Positions 55,997 to 64,000 of a stretch of DNA of 64,000 nucleotides are shown here, in pieces. The notes below the pieces were generated by a model. That model searched no databases. It saw only the letters and a program-made list of their open reading frames with translations, and was not told where the DNA came from. Made by a program: the position numbers and the translations under genes. Source of the DNA: Clostridium sp. CS001 (lineage in GTDB: Bacteria; Bacillota; Clostridia; Clostridiales; Clostridiaceae); contig NZ_JAIZZN010000003.1 in the NCBI RefSeq assembly GCF_020443565.1, positions 62,001-126,000 of the forward strand. Reading direction: 5' to 3'. The first letter of the stretch is position 1, and each line of letters begins with the position of its first letter.

Positions 55997-57952
55997 ATGA
56001 GTTTTGATAAAGATGGAATTCAAACTTATGATGTAACCGACCTAACTTCGCTAGAGAAACTAGAGTCTGTAAGAATAAGACCTGGTATGTATATAGGATC
56101 TACAGGTAGCAAAGGATTACATCATTGTATATGGGAGATAGTAGATAATGCTATAGATGAAATAGCTAATGGCTATGGTGATAGAGCTGAAATAATATTA
56201 AATAAAGATAAAAGCGTTACAATTATTGATAATGGTCGTGGAATTCCTACGGGAATGCATCCAATAAAAAATAAATCTGGTGTGGAAATGGTATTTACTG
56301 AGCTTCATACTGGTGGGAAGTTTAATAATAAGAATTACAAAACTTCTGGCGGACTTCATGGTGTTGGAGCCGCAGTTGTTAATGCCTTATCAGAATGGGT
56401 AGAAGTTGAAATAAAGCAAAAGGGGCAGATTTTCAGTCAAAGATTTGAATATGCTTATGATGATGAACTAAAAAGACTTATGCCTGGAACTCCAGTCTGT
56501 AAGCTTCAAGTTATAGGGGAAACAAAAAAAACAGGTAGCAAGATTACATTTATGCCTGATAAAGATGTGTTTACTAGCCTAGAGTTTAAATATGATGTTA
56601 TTGATGAAAGACTTCAAGAACTTGCCTTCCAAAATAAAGGGATTACCTTGGTACTTATTGATAAAAGAAAAGATGGTACCCCGCCGAAAGAGTACCACTC
56701 CGAAAGAGGTCTCTTAGATTTTATTGATTACCTAAATGAAAGCAAAACTATTTTGCATAAGGAGCCTGTTTATTTTCAAGGGGAAAGGGAGATAAATGGA
56801 TTGAGTTTGTACGGAGAAGTATGTATGCAATTTACGGATTCGACTACAGAGTACATTGCTAGTTACGTTAACAATATACCAACTACAGAATCTGGAACTC
56901 ACGAAACTGGTTTTAAAACAGGTATGACAAGAGCTTTTAAAGAAGGAGCTAAAAAACTAAATCTTTTAAAAGAAAAGGATAAGGAATTTGAAGGCGATGA
57001 TTTAAGAGAAGGCATGACAGCAATAGTTAGAATTAAAATTAGTAACCCAATCTTTGAAGGGCAAACTAAAAGTAAGCTAGGAAACAATGAAGCTTACAGC
57101 ATGATGAATGAATTATGTTATGTTAAAATTTTAGAATGGATAGAAGATAATAAGGAAATGGCAACTAACATAATAAACAATGCTATTTCTGCTGCAACAA
57201 GACGAGATAAAATAAAAAAAATTAATGAAGCTGAAAAGAAAAAAGTAGGCAAAGGTGCAGCACCACTTGCAGGTAAGATTGCTGTATGTACGTTAAAAGA
57301 TCCATCAGTTACAGAATTTATTGTGGTGGAGGGAGACTCAGCTGGTGGAAGTGCAAAGCAAGCTAGGGATAGAAGATTTCAAACTATAATGCCTTCTAAA
57401 GGTAAAATAATGAATACTGAAAAACAAAAATTAGAAAATGTTCTCTCTAGTGAGGAGTTAAAGATATTTAACACTGCTATTGGAACAGGAGTTTTAGAAA
57501 ATTACAATGAAAAAGATTTAAAATATGATAAAATAATTATTTTAAGCGATGCTGATGTTGATGGGTATCACATTAGAACACTGTGGATGACTTTTATTTA
57601 TAGATATATGAGGTCTTTAATAGCAAATGGCCATCTTTATATGGGCATGCCTCCACTTTATAAGGTTTACAAGATTGGTAAGAATGGCGAAGTGGCAAAG
57701 TATGCGTATAGTGATGAGGAATTAGCTAAAACTAAAAAAGAAATTGGGAAAGGTGCCCTTATCCAAAGATATAAAGGTCTTGGAGAAATGAATCCAGAAC
57801 AACTTTGGGACACTACACTAAACCCAGCTACCAGAACATTGCAACAGGTTACTATTGAAGATGCGGCAAAGGCAGAGAAAATGGTTTCACTATTAATGGG
57901 AGATGTGGTTGCACCTAGAAAGAATTATCTGTATAAATATGCTGAGTTTTAA
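55997..57952 (+). CDS. parE: DNA topoisomerase IV subunit B
   Basis: This is the ATPase subunit of a type IIA topoisomerase that decatenates chromosomes. The GHKL ATPase has EIVDNAIDEIANGYG, IIDNGRGIPTGMHP and KTSGGLHGVGAAVVNALS. The TOPRIM domain starts EFIVVEGDSAGGSAKQARDRRFQTIMPSKGKIMNTEKQ (about 440-477) with ILSDADVDGYHIRTL. Length 651 aa fits both GyrB and ParE. The partner parC directly downstream lacks the GyrA box, so the pair is topoisomerase IV. GGAGG precedes the ATG; 17 bases to parC. Confidence 0.9.
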   Translation: MSFDKDGIQTYDVTDLTSLEKLESVRIRPGMYIGSTGSKGLHHCIWEIVDNAIDEIANGYGDRAEIILNKDKSVTIIDNGRGIPTGMHPIKNKSGVEMVFTELHTGGKFNNKNYKTSGGLHGVGAAVVNALSEWVEVEIKQKGQIFSQRFEYAYDDELKRLMPGTPVCKLQVIGETKKTGSKITFMPDKDVFTSLEFKYDVIDERLQELAFQNKGITLVLIDKRKDGTPPKEYHSERGLLDFIDYLNESKTILHKEPVYFQGEREINGLSLYGEVCMQFTDSTTEYIASYVNNIPTTESGTHETGFKTGMTRAFKEGAKKLNLLKEKDKEFEGDDLREGMTAIVRIKISNPIFEGQTKSKLGNNEAYSMMNELCYVKILEWIEDNKEMATNIINNAISAATRRDKIKKINEAEKKKVGKGAAPLAGKIAVCTLKDPSVTEFIVVEGDSAGGSAKQARDRRFQTIMPSKGKIMNTEKQKLENVLSSEELKIFNTAIGTGVLENYNEKDLKYDKIIILSDADVDGYHIRTLWMTFIYRYMRSLIANGHLYMGMPPLYKVYKIGKNGEVAKYAYSDEELAKTKKEIGKGALIQRYKGLGEMNPEQLWDTTLNPATRTLQQVTIEDAAKAEKMVSLLMGDVVAPRKNYLYKYAEF

Positions 57953-57969
57953 CGGGGGGAATTTATTAA

Positions 57970-60906
57970 ATGGCAAAAAAAATTGACATACCTAAAGATA
58001 ATAATATAATAATGAGTCCAATCGAAGAAGCAATGCCAGATAACTATCTTCCCTATGCTGTGGAGGTTGCAAGAGATAGAGCATTACCAGACGTACGTGA
58101 TGGTTTAAAACCAGTGCATAGGAGGATTCTCTACGGGGCATATATGCTAAAAGCATTTCCAGATAAGCCATACTTTAAATCAGCTAGAATAGTTGGAGAT
58201 ATTCTTGGTAAATATCATCCTCATGGAGATAGCTCTGTTTATGGAGCCATGGTAATTTTAGCTCAGAGTTTTTCCACAAGAAAACCTTTAATAGATGGAC
58301 ACGGAAACTGGGGAAGTCAAGATGGAGATAATGCTGCAGCTATGCGTTACACAGAAGCCAGGCTTTCACCTATTGCCCTGGAAATGATACGGGATATAGA
58401 TAAAGGCGTTGTAGATATGGTAGACAATTATTCAGATACAGAGAAGGAACCATCTGTACTACCATCAAGGTATCCTAATCTTCTAGTAAATGGAACCTTT
58501 GGCATAGCGGTGGGCATAGCAACAAACATCCCACCTCATAACCTAGGAGAGGTAATAGATGGAGTGCTAGCTTATGCCGATAATGAAGAAATTACAACAA
58601 AAGAACTTATGAACTATATTAAAGGCCCTGATTTACCTACTGGAGGCATTTTGATAGGTAAGAATGCACTAGAAGCTGCCTATGAAACTGGTGAAGGTAA
58701 GGTAACTTTGCGTTCTAAAATGAAAATTGAACTCTTAGAAAGCGGACGTTTGGGCATAGTTATAACTGAGTTCCCGTATAGGAAAAATAAAGCCAAGTTA
58801 CTTGGAACTATTTCTGATATGACTGCAGATAAGAAACATTCAAAAGCTTTGGAGTCTATTATAGATATTAGAGATGAATCTGATAGAAGTGGACTTAGAT
58901 CAGTAATTGAATTTAAAAAATCTACAGATAAGGAAACTGCAAATAAAGTACTTAAATATTTGCTTAAGAAAACTGAACTTCAATGCAATATACCTTTTAA
59001 TATGGTAGCACTATCCAATGGAAAACCTCAAACAATGGGACTTAAAACCATATTAATGCACTATTTAAATCATCAAAAAGATGTTATTACGAAAAGGACT
59101 CAGAGAGAACTAGAAGTTGCTCAGAAGAGATTTCATATTGTAGAAGGATTTATAAAAGCTATAGATGTAATGGATGAGATTATTGCAACTATTAGAAGTT
59201 CAAAGTCCAAAAAGGATGCCAGTCAAAACATTATGGATAAGTTTGGATTTACATCTCTTCAAGCTGAAGCAATACTTGAACTTATGTTATACAAACTAAC
59301 AGGACTTGAAATAAAGATATTTCTAAAAGAATACAAAGAACTTGAAGCAATAATTAAAGGATGTAAAAAAATTCTTGAAAACGATAAAGAACTTTTAAAA
59401 GTAATAAAAAGAGAAATTACCGAGGTTAAAGAAAAATATAATGATGCAAGGCGAACTGAGATTATTGAAGATGATAGCGAAGCTAAAATAGATGTGGAAG
59501 AACTCATCGTGGTAGAAGATGTTATGATAACGCTATCTAACGATGGATATATAAAGAGAGTGCCAATGAAATCCTACAATAGGTCAAATGCCAATATAGA
59601 GGATATAGAGTACAGAGAGGGAGACTTTAATACACAGTTACTACAAACAAATACTAAGGATACCTTAATGATATTTACTAATCAAGGAAATATGTATCAA
59701 CTAAGAGGCGATATAGTTCCAGAGTATAAGTGGAAGGAAAAAGGTGAAAGAGTTGATACTCTTATTAAGGGAATAGATTTAATGAGAGAAAAAATTATAG
59801 GTACTTTTTCATTAGAAAATGCACTTAGCCATAAGCACATTATGTTCTTCACAAACAAAGGTAATATAAAGAAAACAGGGTTGGATAAATTCATTACAAG
59901 CTACAGTAAATTATCTGCTTTAAAACTAAAGGAAAATGAAAAACTCCTTCAAATTAAGTTACTGGATAAAGAAAGTATAGAATCTTTTATAAAAGTCTGG
60001 ACTAAAGAAGGCCTAGAGTTTTCTGTGGAAGAACCGGTACTTGAAGCTATTGATAGAAATATAATGGGAACACAGCTGTTTAATCTAGCATCAGAGGATG
60101 AAGTTGCAAAAATAGAATTTACTCAGGATAAGGATTATAAAGAATTTAGTGTTAGTATTACTGCAAAAGGTATAATAAAGATATCCAATAAAAAAATAAA
60201 CACTACCTTAAGCACATACGCTAAATCCACCTCCACCTTGCTTGTATTTACAGAAAAAGGATTAGCATATAAATTACCTAGCTATATGGTTCAAAATATT
60301 GATAAAAAAGGTACAGGTATTAATACCTTGTTAGATAATTTTGATGTAGATGATAAAATAGTAAATATTAGCTCTGTTGATGATTTAAGAGAAGAGAGTA
60401 GTATATATTTCTTCACAAAGAGAGGATTTACAAAGAGGACTAAGCTATGTGATCTTGAAGGTGATTTCTTGAAGACTTTAGTTTATAAACTTAAAACTGA
60501 AGAAGATAAGTTAACATCTATAAAAATTAATAGGGATACCATAGATAGGGATGTGCTAATGGTAACAAAAAAAGCTATGTGCATAAGATTTAATGTAAAC
60601 ACAATTAATTTTATGGGCAGGGTTGCATCGGGAGTAACTGCAATAAGCTTAAAGGATGATGATGAGGTTATATTTGTAGATTTGGTGCCGTCAGTAGCAA
60701 AACCAATAGAAGGTAGCAATGAGATGGCAATTACTCTAGAGGAAAATTTAAGTCTAGAGAATATTAGTTTAACTGTGAATTCTTTTAAAGGTGAAAAAAA
60801 GGTTATGAAACTTTATGACATAAAAGTTCAAAATAGAGCAGGCAGGGGTAAAAATTTGACTAATGCACTTATTGATGATTATGTGGAAGAAGTTGTTTTA
60901 AAATAG
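57970..60906 (+). CDS. parC: DNA topoisomerase IV subunit A
   Basis: The DNA breakage and rejoining subunit. The winged-helix core has [14 protein letters not shown], the quinolone-binding region [14 protein letters not shown] with both usual Ser residues, and the catalytic Tyr in [12 protein letters not shown] (near residue 126). A long coiled coil (about 430-510) precedes a C-terminal beta-propeller from about residue 515. Blade 1 ([22 protein letters not shown]) lacks the QRRGGKG GyrA box, so this is ParC rather than GyrA. At 978 aa it is longer than Escherichia coli ParC (about 750) because of a larger propeller, as in other clostridia. A late [10 protein letters not shown] near the end only faintly resembles the box. 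Confidence 0.9.
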   Translation: MAKKIDIPKDNNIIMSPIEEAMPDNYLPYAVEVARDRALPDVRDGLKPVHRRILYGAYMLKAFPDKPYFKSARIVGDILGKYHPHGDSSVYGAMVILAQSFSTRKPLIDGHGNWGSQDGDNAAAMRYTEARLSPIALEMIRDIDKGVVDMVDNYSDTEKEPSVLPSRYPNLLVNGTFGIAVGIATNIPPHNLGEVIDGVLAYADNEEITTKELMNYIKGPDLPTGGILIGKNALEAAYETGEGKVTLRSKMKIELLESGRLGIVITEFPYRKNKAKLLGTISDMTADKKHSKALESIIDIRDESDRSGLRSVIEFKKSTDKETANKVLKYLLKKTELQCNIPFNMVALSNGKPQTMGLKTILMHYLNHQKDVITKRTQRELEVAQKRFHIVEGFIKAIDVMDEIIATIRSSKSKKDASQNIMDKFGFTSLQAEAILELMLYKLTGLEIKIFLKEYKELEAIIKGCKKILENDKELLKVIKREITEVKEKYNDARRTEIIEDDSEAKIDVEELIVVEDVMITLSNDGYIKRVPMKSYNRSNANIEDIEYREGDFNTQLLQTNTKDTLMIFTNQGNMYQLRGDIVPEYKWKEKGERVDTLIKGIDLMREKIIGTFSLENALSHKHIMFFTNKGNIKKTGLDKFITSYSKLSALKLKENEKLLQIKLLDKESIESFIKVWTKEGLEFSVEEPVLEAIDRNIMGTQLFNLASEDEVAKIEFTQDKDYKEFSVSITAKGIIKISNKKINTTLSTYAKSTSTLLVFTEKGLAYKLPSYMVQNIDKKGTGINTLLDNFDVDDKIVNISSVDDLREESSIYFFTKRGFTKRTKLCDLEGDFLKTLVYKLKTEEDKLTSIKINRDTIDRDVLMVTKKAMCIRFNVNTINFMGRVASGVTAISLKDDDEVIFVDLVPSVAKPIEGSNEMAITLEENLSLENISLTVNSFKGEKKVMKLYDIKVQNRAGRGKNLTNALIDDYVEEVVLK

Positions 60907-60934
60907 AAATATAATAATATAATCAGATAAAAAT

Positions 60935-60985
60935 GGCATGCAATAAAAGTTAAACAAAATTTAATTTTAGCATGCCTTGTTTTTA
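60935..60985 (+). terminator. Rho-independent terminator of parE-parC
   Basis: GGCATGC (60935-60941) pairs with GCATGCC (60970-60976), with AT-rich inner pairing between 60943-60953 and 60960-60969, followed by TTGTTTTT. Confidence 0.82.
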
Positions 60986-61012
60986 CTAAATAAAAAAAGT
61001 CGGAGGTGGATC

Positions 61013-62248
61013 ATGGAAAAGGTAATATTAAAAAACAAGATAAAATTATTATATAAGAAGGCTGAAAACAATTTAACATCTTTTACAATAGGGTTTAATG
61101 CAGGTGCAAATCAAGAGGTGGACGAAAACTTAGGCGTTGCACATGTGGTTGAACATATGCTTTTTAAAGGAACTACTTCTAAAAGTGAATATGAAATAAA
61201 TAAATTATGTGATGAAACCTTCGGGTTTTGTAATGCAATGACCAATTATCCCTATGTAGTATACTATGGAACCACATTAGATGAGGAATTTGAAAAGGGT
61301 TTTGAGATTTACTCGGATATTCTTTTGAACCCATCTTTCCCACTAAGCGGATTCAAAGAAGAAATAGAAGTGATTTGCGAGGAATTGAAGGAATGGAAAG
61401 ATGAGTTGTACCAATTTTGTGAAGACTCCATGCTTTATAATGGATTTGATAAAAGAAGGATAAAGAATTTAATTATAGGTACACAAGAGAGCGTACGTTC
61501 CATAACTATGAAGCAAATTAAGGATTTTTATCATAGGTACTACGTTGCAGATAATTGCGTGGTAAGTGTAACATCTTCTATGAGTCTTAAGCAGGTTTCA
61601 GATATAGTAGAGAAGTATCTTAGTGGATTCGATGTAAGATTAGTTAATGGAAGTGAGTCTTTAGGCAGCAAACCGAAGGATTTATATGAAGAAAACAAAC
61701 CAGGAACGTACTTTCAGTATAGAAATGATATGCAAGGTGCCAAAATTCAATACTGCTTTCCAATACATAATTTAAGTTCAAGAGAGATTAGCGCTTTAAA
61801 GCTATTTAATCTAGTTTTTGGAGAAGGTACAAGTAGCATCTTATATGATGAAATCAGAACTAAGAGAGGCCTTGTATATGACATAAGTAGCAAGATTAAA
61901 AATGAAACAGGAATAAAACTGTTTACAATTACACTTGGAACTTCCCATGAGAATGTTAGTAAGGCTATAGAAATTATTAATAATGAAATAGAAAAGGTAA
62001 AAGAGCTAAAGGGCTATTTTCATAAGCAATGCATAATAAAATTGTGTAAGAGTTATAAATTAAGAAGAATGCTTGCAATGGAAAAGTCTATTCAAGTTAG
62101 TGTGAGCTTATGCACCTATGAAATTATGCAAGGTGATGGGTTTGAAATTTTCACAGAGTTTAAGCAAATGGAAAGTATTGTAGACGAAGAGGTAATGAAA
62201 GTGGTGAAAAAGGTTCTAGTAAATCCTACAATTCAAGTTTTAATGTAA
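61013..62248 (+). CDS. M16 family zinc peptidase
   Basis: A processing-peptidase-like protein of family M16. The inverted zinc motif HVVEH is at about residues 43-47 (GVAHVVEHMLFKGT), with a third ligand likely in EVICEELKEWKDE about 75-80 residues later. The second, inactive-type domain (about 220-411) includes MQGAKIQYCFPIHNLSSREISALKLFNLVFGEGTSSILYDEIRTKRGLVYDIS, the conserved R/Y element. Length 411 aa. ATG 61013 follows GGAGGTGG; an in-frame start at 60977 lies within the parC terminator. Substrate unknown. Confidence 0.92.
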   Translation: MEKVILKNKIKLLYKKAENNLTSFTIGFNAGANQEVDENLGVAHVVEHMLFKGTTSKSEYEINKLCDETFGFCNAMTNYPYVVYYGTTLDEEFEKGFEIYSDILLNPSFPLSGFKEEIEVICEELKEWKDELYQFCEDSMLYNGFDKRRIKNLIIGTQESVRSITMKQIKDFYHRYYVADNCVVSVTSSMSLKQVSDIVEKYLSGFDVRLVNGSESLGSKPKDLYEENKPGTYFQYRNDMQGAKIQYCFPIHNLSSREISALKLFNLVFGEGTSSILYDEIRTKRGLVYDISSKIKNETGIKLFTITLGTSHENVSKAIEIINNEIEKVKELKGYFHKQCIIKLCKSYKLRRMLAMEKSIQVSVSLCTYEIMQGDGFEIFTEFKQMESIVDEEVMKVVKKVLVNPTIQVLM

Positions 62249-62265
62249 GGAAGGATTAAGGGACG

Positions 62266-62304
62266 TTAAATCATCATCTGCGATACTGTAATATTAACAA
62301 GTCA
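62266..62304 (+). repeat. Dispersed intergenic repeat, copy C
   Basis: The 32-base core (62266-62297) begins TTAAATCATCATCTGCGATA and differs from copy B at two positions. The extension to 62304 (CAAGTCA) is shared with copy A. In the central stem the change turns a C-G pair into U-G, so pairing is kept. It lies 46 bases before recJ. Confidence 0.8.
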
Positions 62305-62349
62305 GCGTTAACTTACAAATATAGAAAAACAATTGATTAGGAGATAAAT

Positions 62350-64000
62350 ATGGAGAAAAAATGGTTAATAAAAAGCACCTCTAAGGATGTAATTACTTTG
62401 GCAAAAGATTCAGGAGTTAGCGCTACCGTAGCTAAGATTTTAATTAACCGGGGATTAGATAATGCCATAGACATAAAAAAATTCATGAGGGCAAGCACTG
62501 ATGATTTGTATGATCCGTTTTTAATGAAGGACATGAGAAAAGCTATAGATTTAATTAAATTAGCCATAGAAAACAAAGAAAAAATAGTGGTATATGGAGA
62601 TTATGACGCGGATGGAGTTACTAGCACCGTTATAATGTATAAGGCATTAAAACACTGTGGAGCAGATGTAGCATACTATGTGCCGGATCGAGAACATGAA
62701 GGCTATGGCATAAATAGTGATAGAATAAGGAAACTTAAAGAGGAAGGTTTTTGCCTGATTTTAACTTGTGATAATGGAATTGCGGCCTTAGAGCAAGTGG
62801 AACTTGCAAAGGAACTGGGAATGACTGTTATAATAACTGATCATCATGAGTTACAATTTGAAGAGGATATACGAGGCGACAGAACTTTTAAGGTTCCAAT
62901 AGCAGATGCAGTTATTAATCCTAAGCAAGAGGATTGTAACTATCCCTTTAAAAATTTGTGTGGCGCAGGCATTGCCTTTAAGTTTGTACAAGCATTGTAT
63001 ATTAAACTTGGAATTAATGAAGAGTTTGCAAGAGAATTCATAGAGATAGCAGGAGTTGGAACCATTTGTGATGTAGTAGATTTAACTTCTGAGAACAGAA
63101 TAATTGCAAAGAATGCCTTGGCAATGTTAACAAATACAAAAAACTTGGGACTTAAATGTTTAAAGGAAGTTTTAAGTATTAATGATAGGGACATAAAATC
63201 ATATCATGTTGGATTTCAAATAGGACCATGCATAAACGCCACGGGAAGGTTAGAGACAGCAGCTCTTTCTGTTGAATTACTTATATGTGACGAAGAAGAT
63301 AGGGCTAAAGAACTAGCAAAAATATTATTTGAACTCAATAAAAAAAGACAAGAGATGACAACGGAAAACGTAGAAGAGGTAATAAATCTTATAGAGCATT
63401 CCACCTTTAAAAATGACAAAGTATTAGTGGTTTATAAAGATACTATTCATGAGAGTATTGCAGGAATTGTAGCAGGTCGAGTTAGGGAAGCTTTCAATGT
63501 ACCAACAATAATTCTTACTAAGGGTAAAGATAATCCAAAAGGTTCAGCAAGATCTATTGATGAATATAACTTATTTGAAGAATTAATAAAGTGCGAAGAG
63601 CTACTAGAAAAATTCGGAGGCCACCCAATGGCTGCAGGTCTTTCTATAAAAGAGGAAAATATAGAAAAGTTAAGGCAAAAGCTAAATAGTATTTGCAAAT
63701 TAACAGATGAAGATATTGTGCCTAAAATAAGAATTGATGAAAGAATGGCTTTAAATAAAATAAATTATGACATAATTCATGAATTAGAACTTTTAGAACC
63801 CTTTGGAAAAGGTAATCCATCTCCATTATTAGCTGAAAAGGGTATTCAAGTATTAAGAATAGATATACTGGGTAAAAACGCTAATACAATAAAGATAAAA
63901 TTTGCAATGCCGGGTGCAAGTAAAACTATTGATGGAATATGTTTCAATAGAGTAGATGAGTTTATAGAAATGTTAGAAGATGGATATGGAGAAGATCATA
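62350..64000 (+). CDS. recJ: Single-stranded-DNA-specific exonuclease RecJ (3' end outside window)
   Basis: RecJ is a 5'-3' exonuclease of the DHH family used in recombination and mismatch repair. After MEKKWLIKSTSKDVITLAKDSGVSATVAKILINRGLDN come VVYGDYDADGVTSTVIMY (DYDADG, about residues 84-89, motif I), LTCDNGIAALEQ (motif II), IITDHHEL (DHH, motif III) and DAVINPKQEDCNYPFKNLCGAGIAFK. The DHHA1 domain includes ARSIDEYNLFEELIKCEELLEKFGGHPMAAGLSI. The ATG follows AGGAG by 6 bases. The frame stays open for 550 codons to the window edge, so the C-terminal OB-fold region is missing here. Confidence 0.96.
   Translation, partial: MEKKWLIKSTSKDVITLAKDSGVSATVAKILINRGLDNAIDIKKFMRASTDDLYDPFLMKDMRKAIDLIKLAIENKEKIVVYGDYDADGVTSTVIMYKALKHCGADVAYYVPDREHEGYGINSDRIRKLKEEGFCLILTCDNGIAALEQVELAKELGMTVIITDHHELQFEEDIRGDRTFKVPIADAVINPKQEDCNYPFKNLCGAGIAFKFVQALYIKLGINEEFAREFIEIAGVGTICDVVDLTSENRIIAKNALAMLTNTKNLGLKCLKEVLSINDRDIKSYHVGFQIGPCINATGRLETAALSVELLICDEEDRAKELAKILFELNKKRQEMTTENVEEVINLIEHSTFKNDKVLVVYKDTIHESIAGIVAGRVREAFNVPTIILTKGKDNPKGSARSIDEYNLFEELIKCEELLEKFGGHPMAAGLSIKEENIEKLRQKLNSICKLTDEDIVPKIRIDERMALNKINYDIIHELELLEPFGKGNPSPLLAEKGIQVLRIDILGKNANTIKIKFAMPGASKTIDGICFNRVDEFIEMLEDGYGEDH

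Noticed and set aside
60820-60860. Late [10 protein letters not shown] in parC read as a GyrA box, which would make the pair a second gyrase
   Set aside because: It lies at the C-terminal end rather than in blade 1 and lacks the QRRG core; topoisomerase IV is the better call, although only genome context (a gyrBA pair near recF) would settle it.
1-64000. CRISPR arrays, insertion sequences, prophage genes, tRNA genes
   Set aside because: No regularly spaced repeats, transposase, integrase, phage structural genes or tRNA cloverleaf sequences were recognised on either strand.

Overview
The window is a strongly AT-rich, gene-dense stretch of chromosome from a spore-forming clostridium, most likely Clostridium sensu stricto. 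Three things point there. The order comEC-holA-rpsT-gpr-lepA-hemW-hrcA-grpE-dnaK-dnaJ-prmA-rsmE-mtaB-HIT-rpsU-yqfC-yqfD-pgpH-ybeY-dgkA-cdd-era-recO is a Firmicutes backbone. Sporulation genes (gpr, yqfC, yqfD, a CotS-like kinase) are present. The RNase P RNA is of the bacterial A type, and pyruvate phosphate dikinase is encoded. Nearly everything is on the plus strand; only rpsT, the CotS-like gene and a TauE/SafE permease are on the minus strand. No phage, IS element, CRISPR array, tRNA or rRNA was seen.

Layout. 1-2.7 kb: tail of a P-type ATPase, a small unknown protein and a short ComEC. 2.7-5.7 kb: holA, rpsT, gpr and an 85-residue membrane peptide where spoIIP often sits. 5.9-13.99 kb: lepA, hemW and the HrcA/CIRCE-controlled heat-shock operon. 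14.2-18.05 kb: RNA and ribosomal-protein modification genes, HIT protein, rpsU. 18.05-25.6 kb: a possible structured RNA, then sporulation, c-di-AMP, lipid recycling and repair genes. 25.6-31 kb: DUF4342 protein, CcpN-like regulator, ppdK, CotS-like kinase. 31.2-39.2 kb: dgt-dnaG-rpoD-(membrane protein)-trmK, rnpB, an alanine:sodium symporter. 39.3-50.8 kb: de novo purine synthesis, a single-chain purL followed by purECFMNHD behind a guanine-type riboswitch. 51-64 kb: ATP-cone peptide, TauE permease, RDD-like protein, RlmD, holin-like protein, MnmH, topoisomerase IV (parE-parC), an M16 peptidase and the first part of recJ, cut by the window end.

How the genes work together. The heat-shock genes form one HrcA feedback loop (CIRCE overlaps the hrcA leader). 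The purE operon carries all steps from PRPP to IMP except those of PurL, encoded just upstream in its own unit, and PurK, which is absent here. Both purine units have PurBox-like ACGAAC/ACGAAT motifs, and only the purE operon has the riboswitch, so repression by PurR plus guanine-dependent attenuation is a reasonable inference.

The unannotated structure most worth pursuing is a 32-39 bp intergenic repeat present three times (near 14.1, 26.4 and 62.3 kb) with a compensatory base change in its stem. Next are a three-way-junction-like RNA or cruciform upstream of the CcpN-like gene, a 26-nt near-perfect inverted duplication between the purL coding sequence and its downstream spacer, a hairpin that hides the ribosome binding site of the 85-residue gene after gpr, and a recO gene whose only plausible start is CTG. 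I did not see a wholly new multi-gene system.
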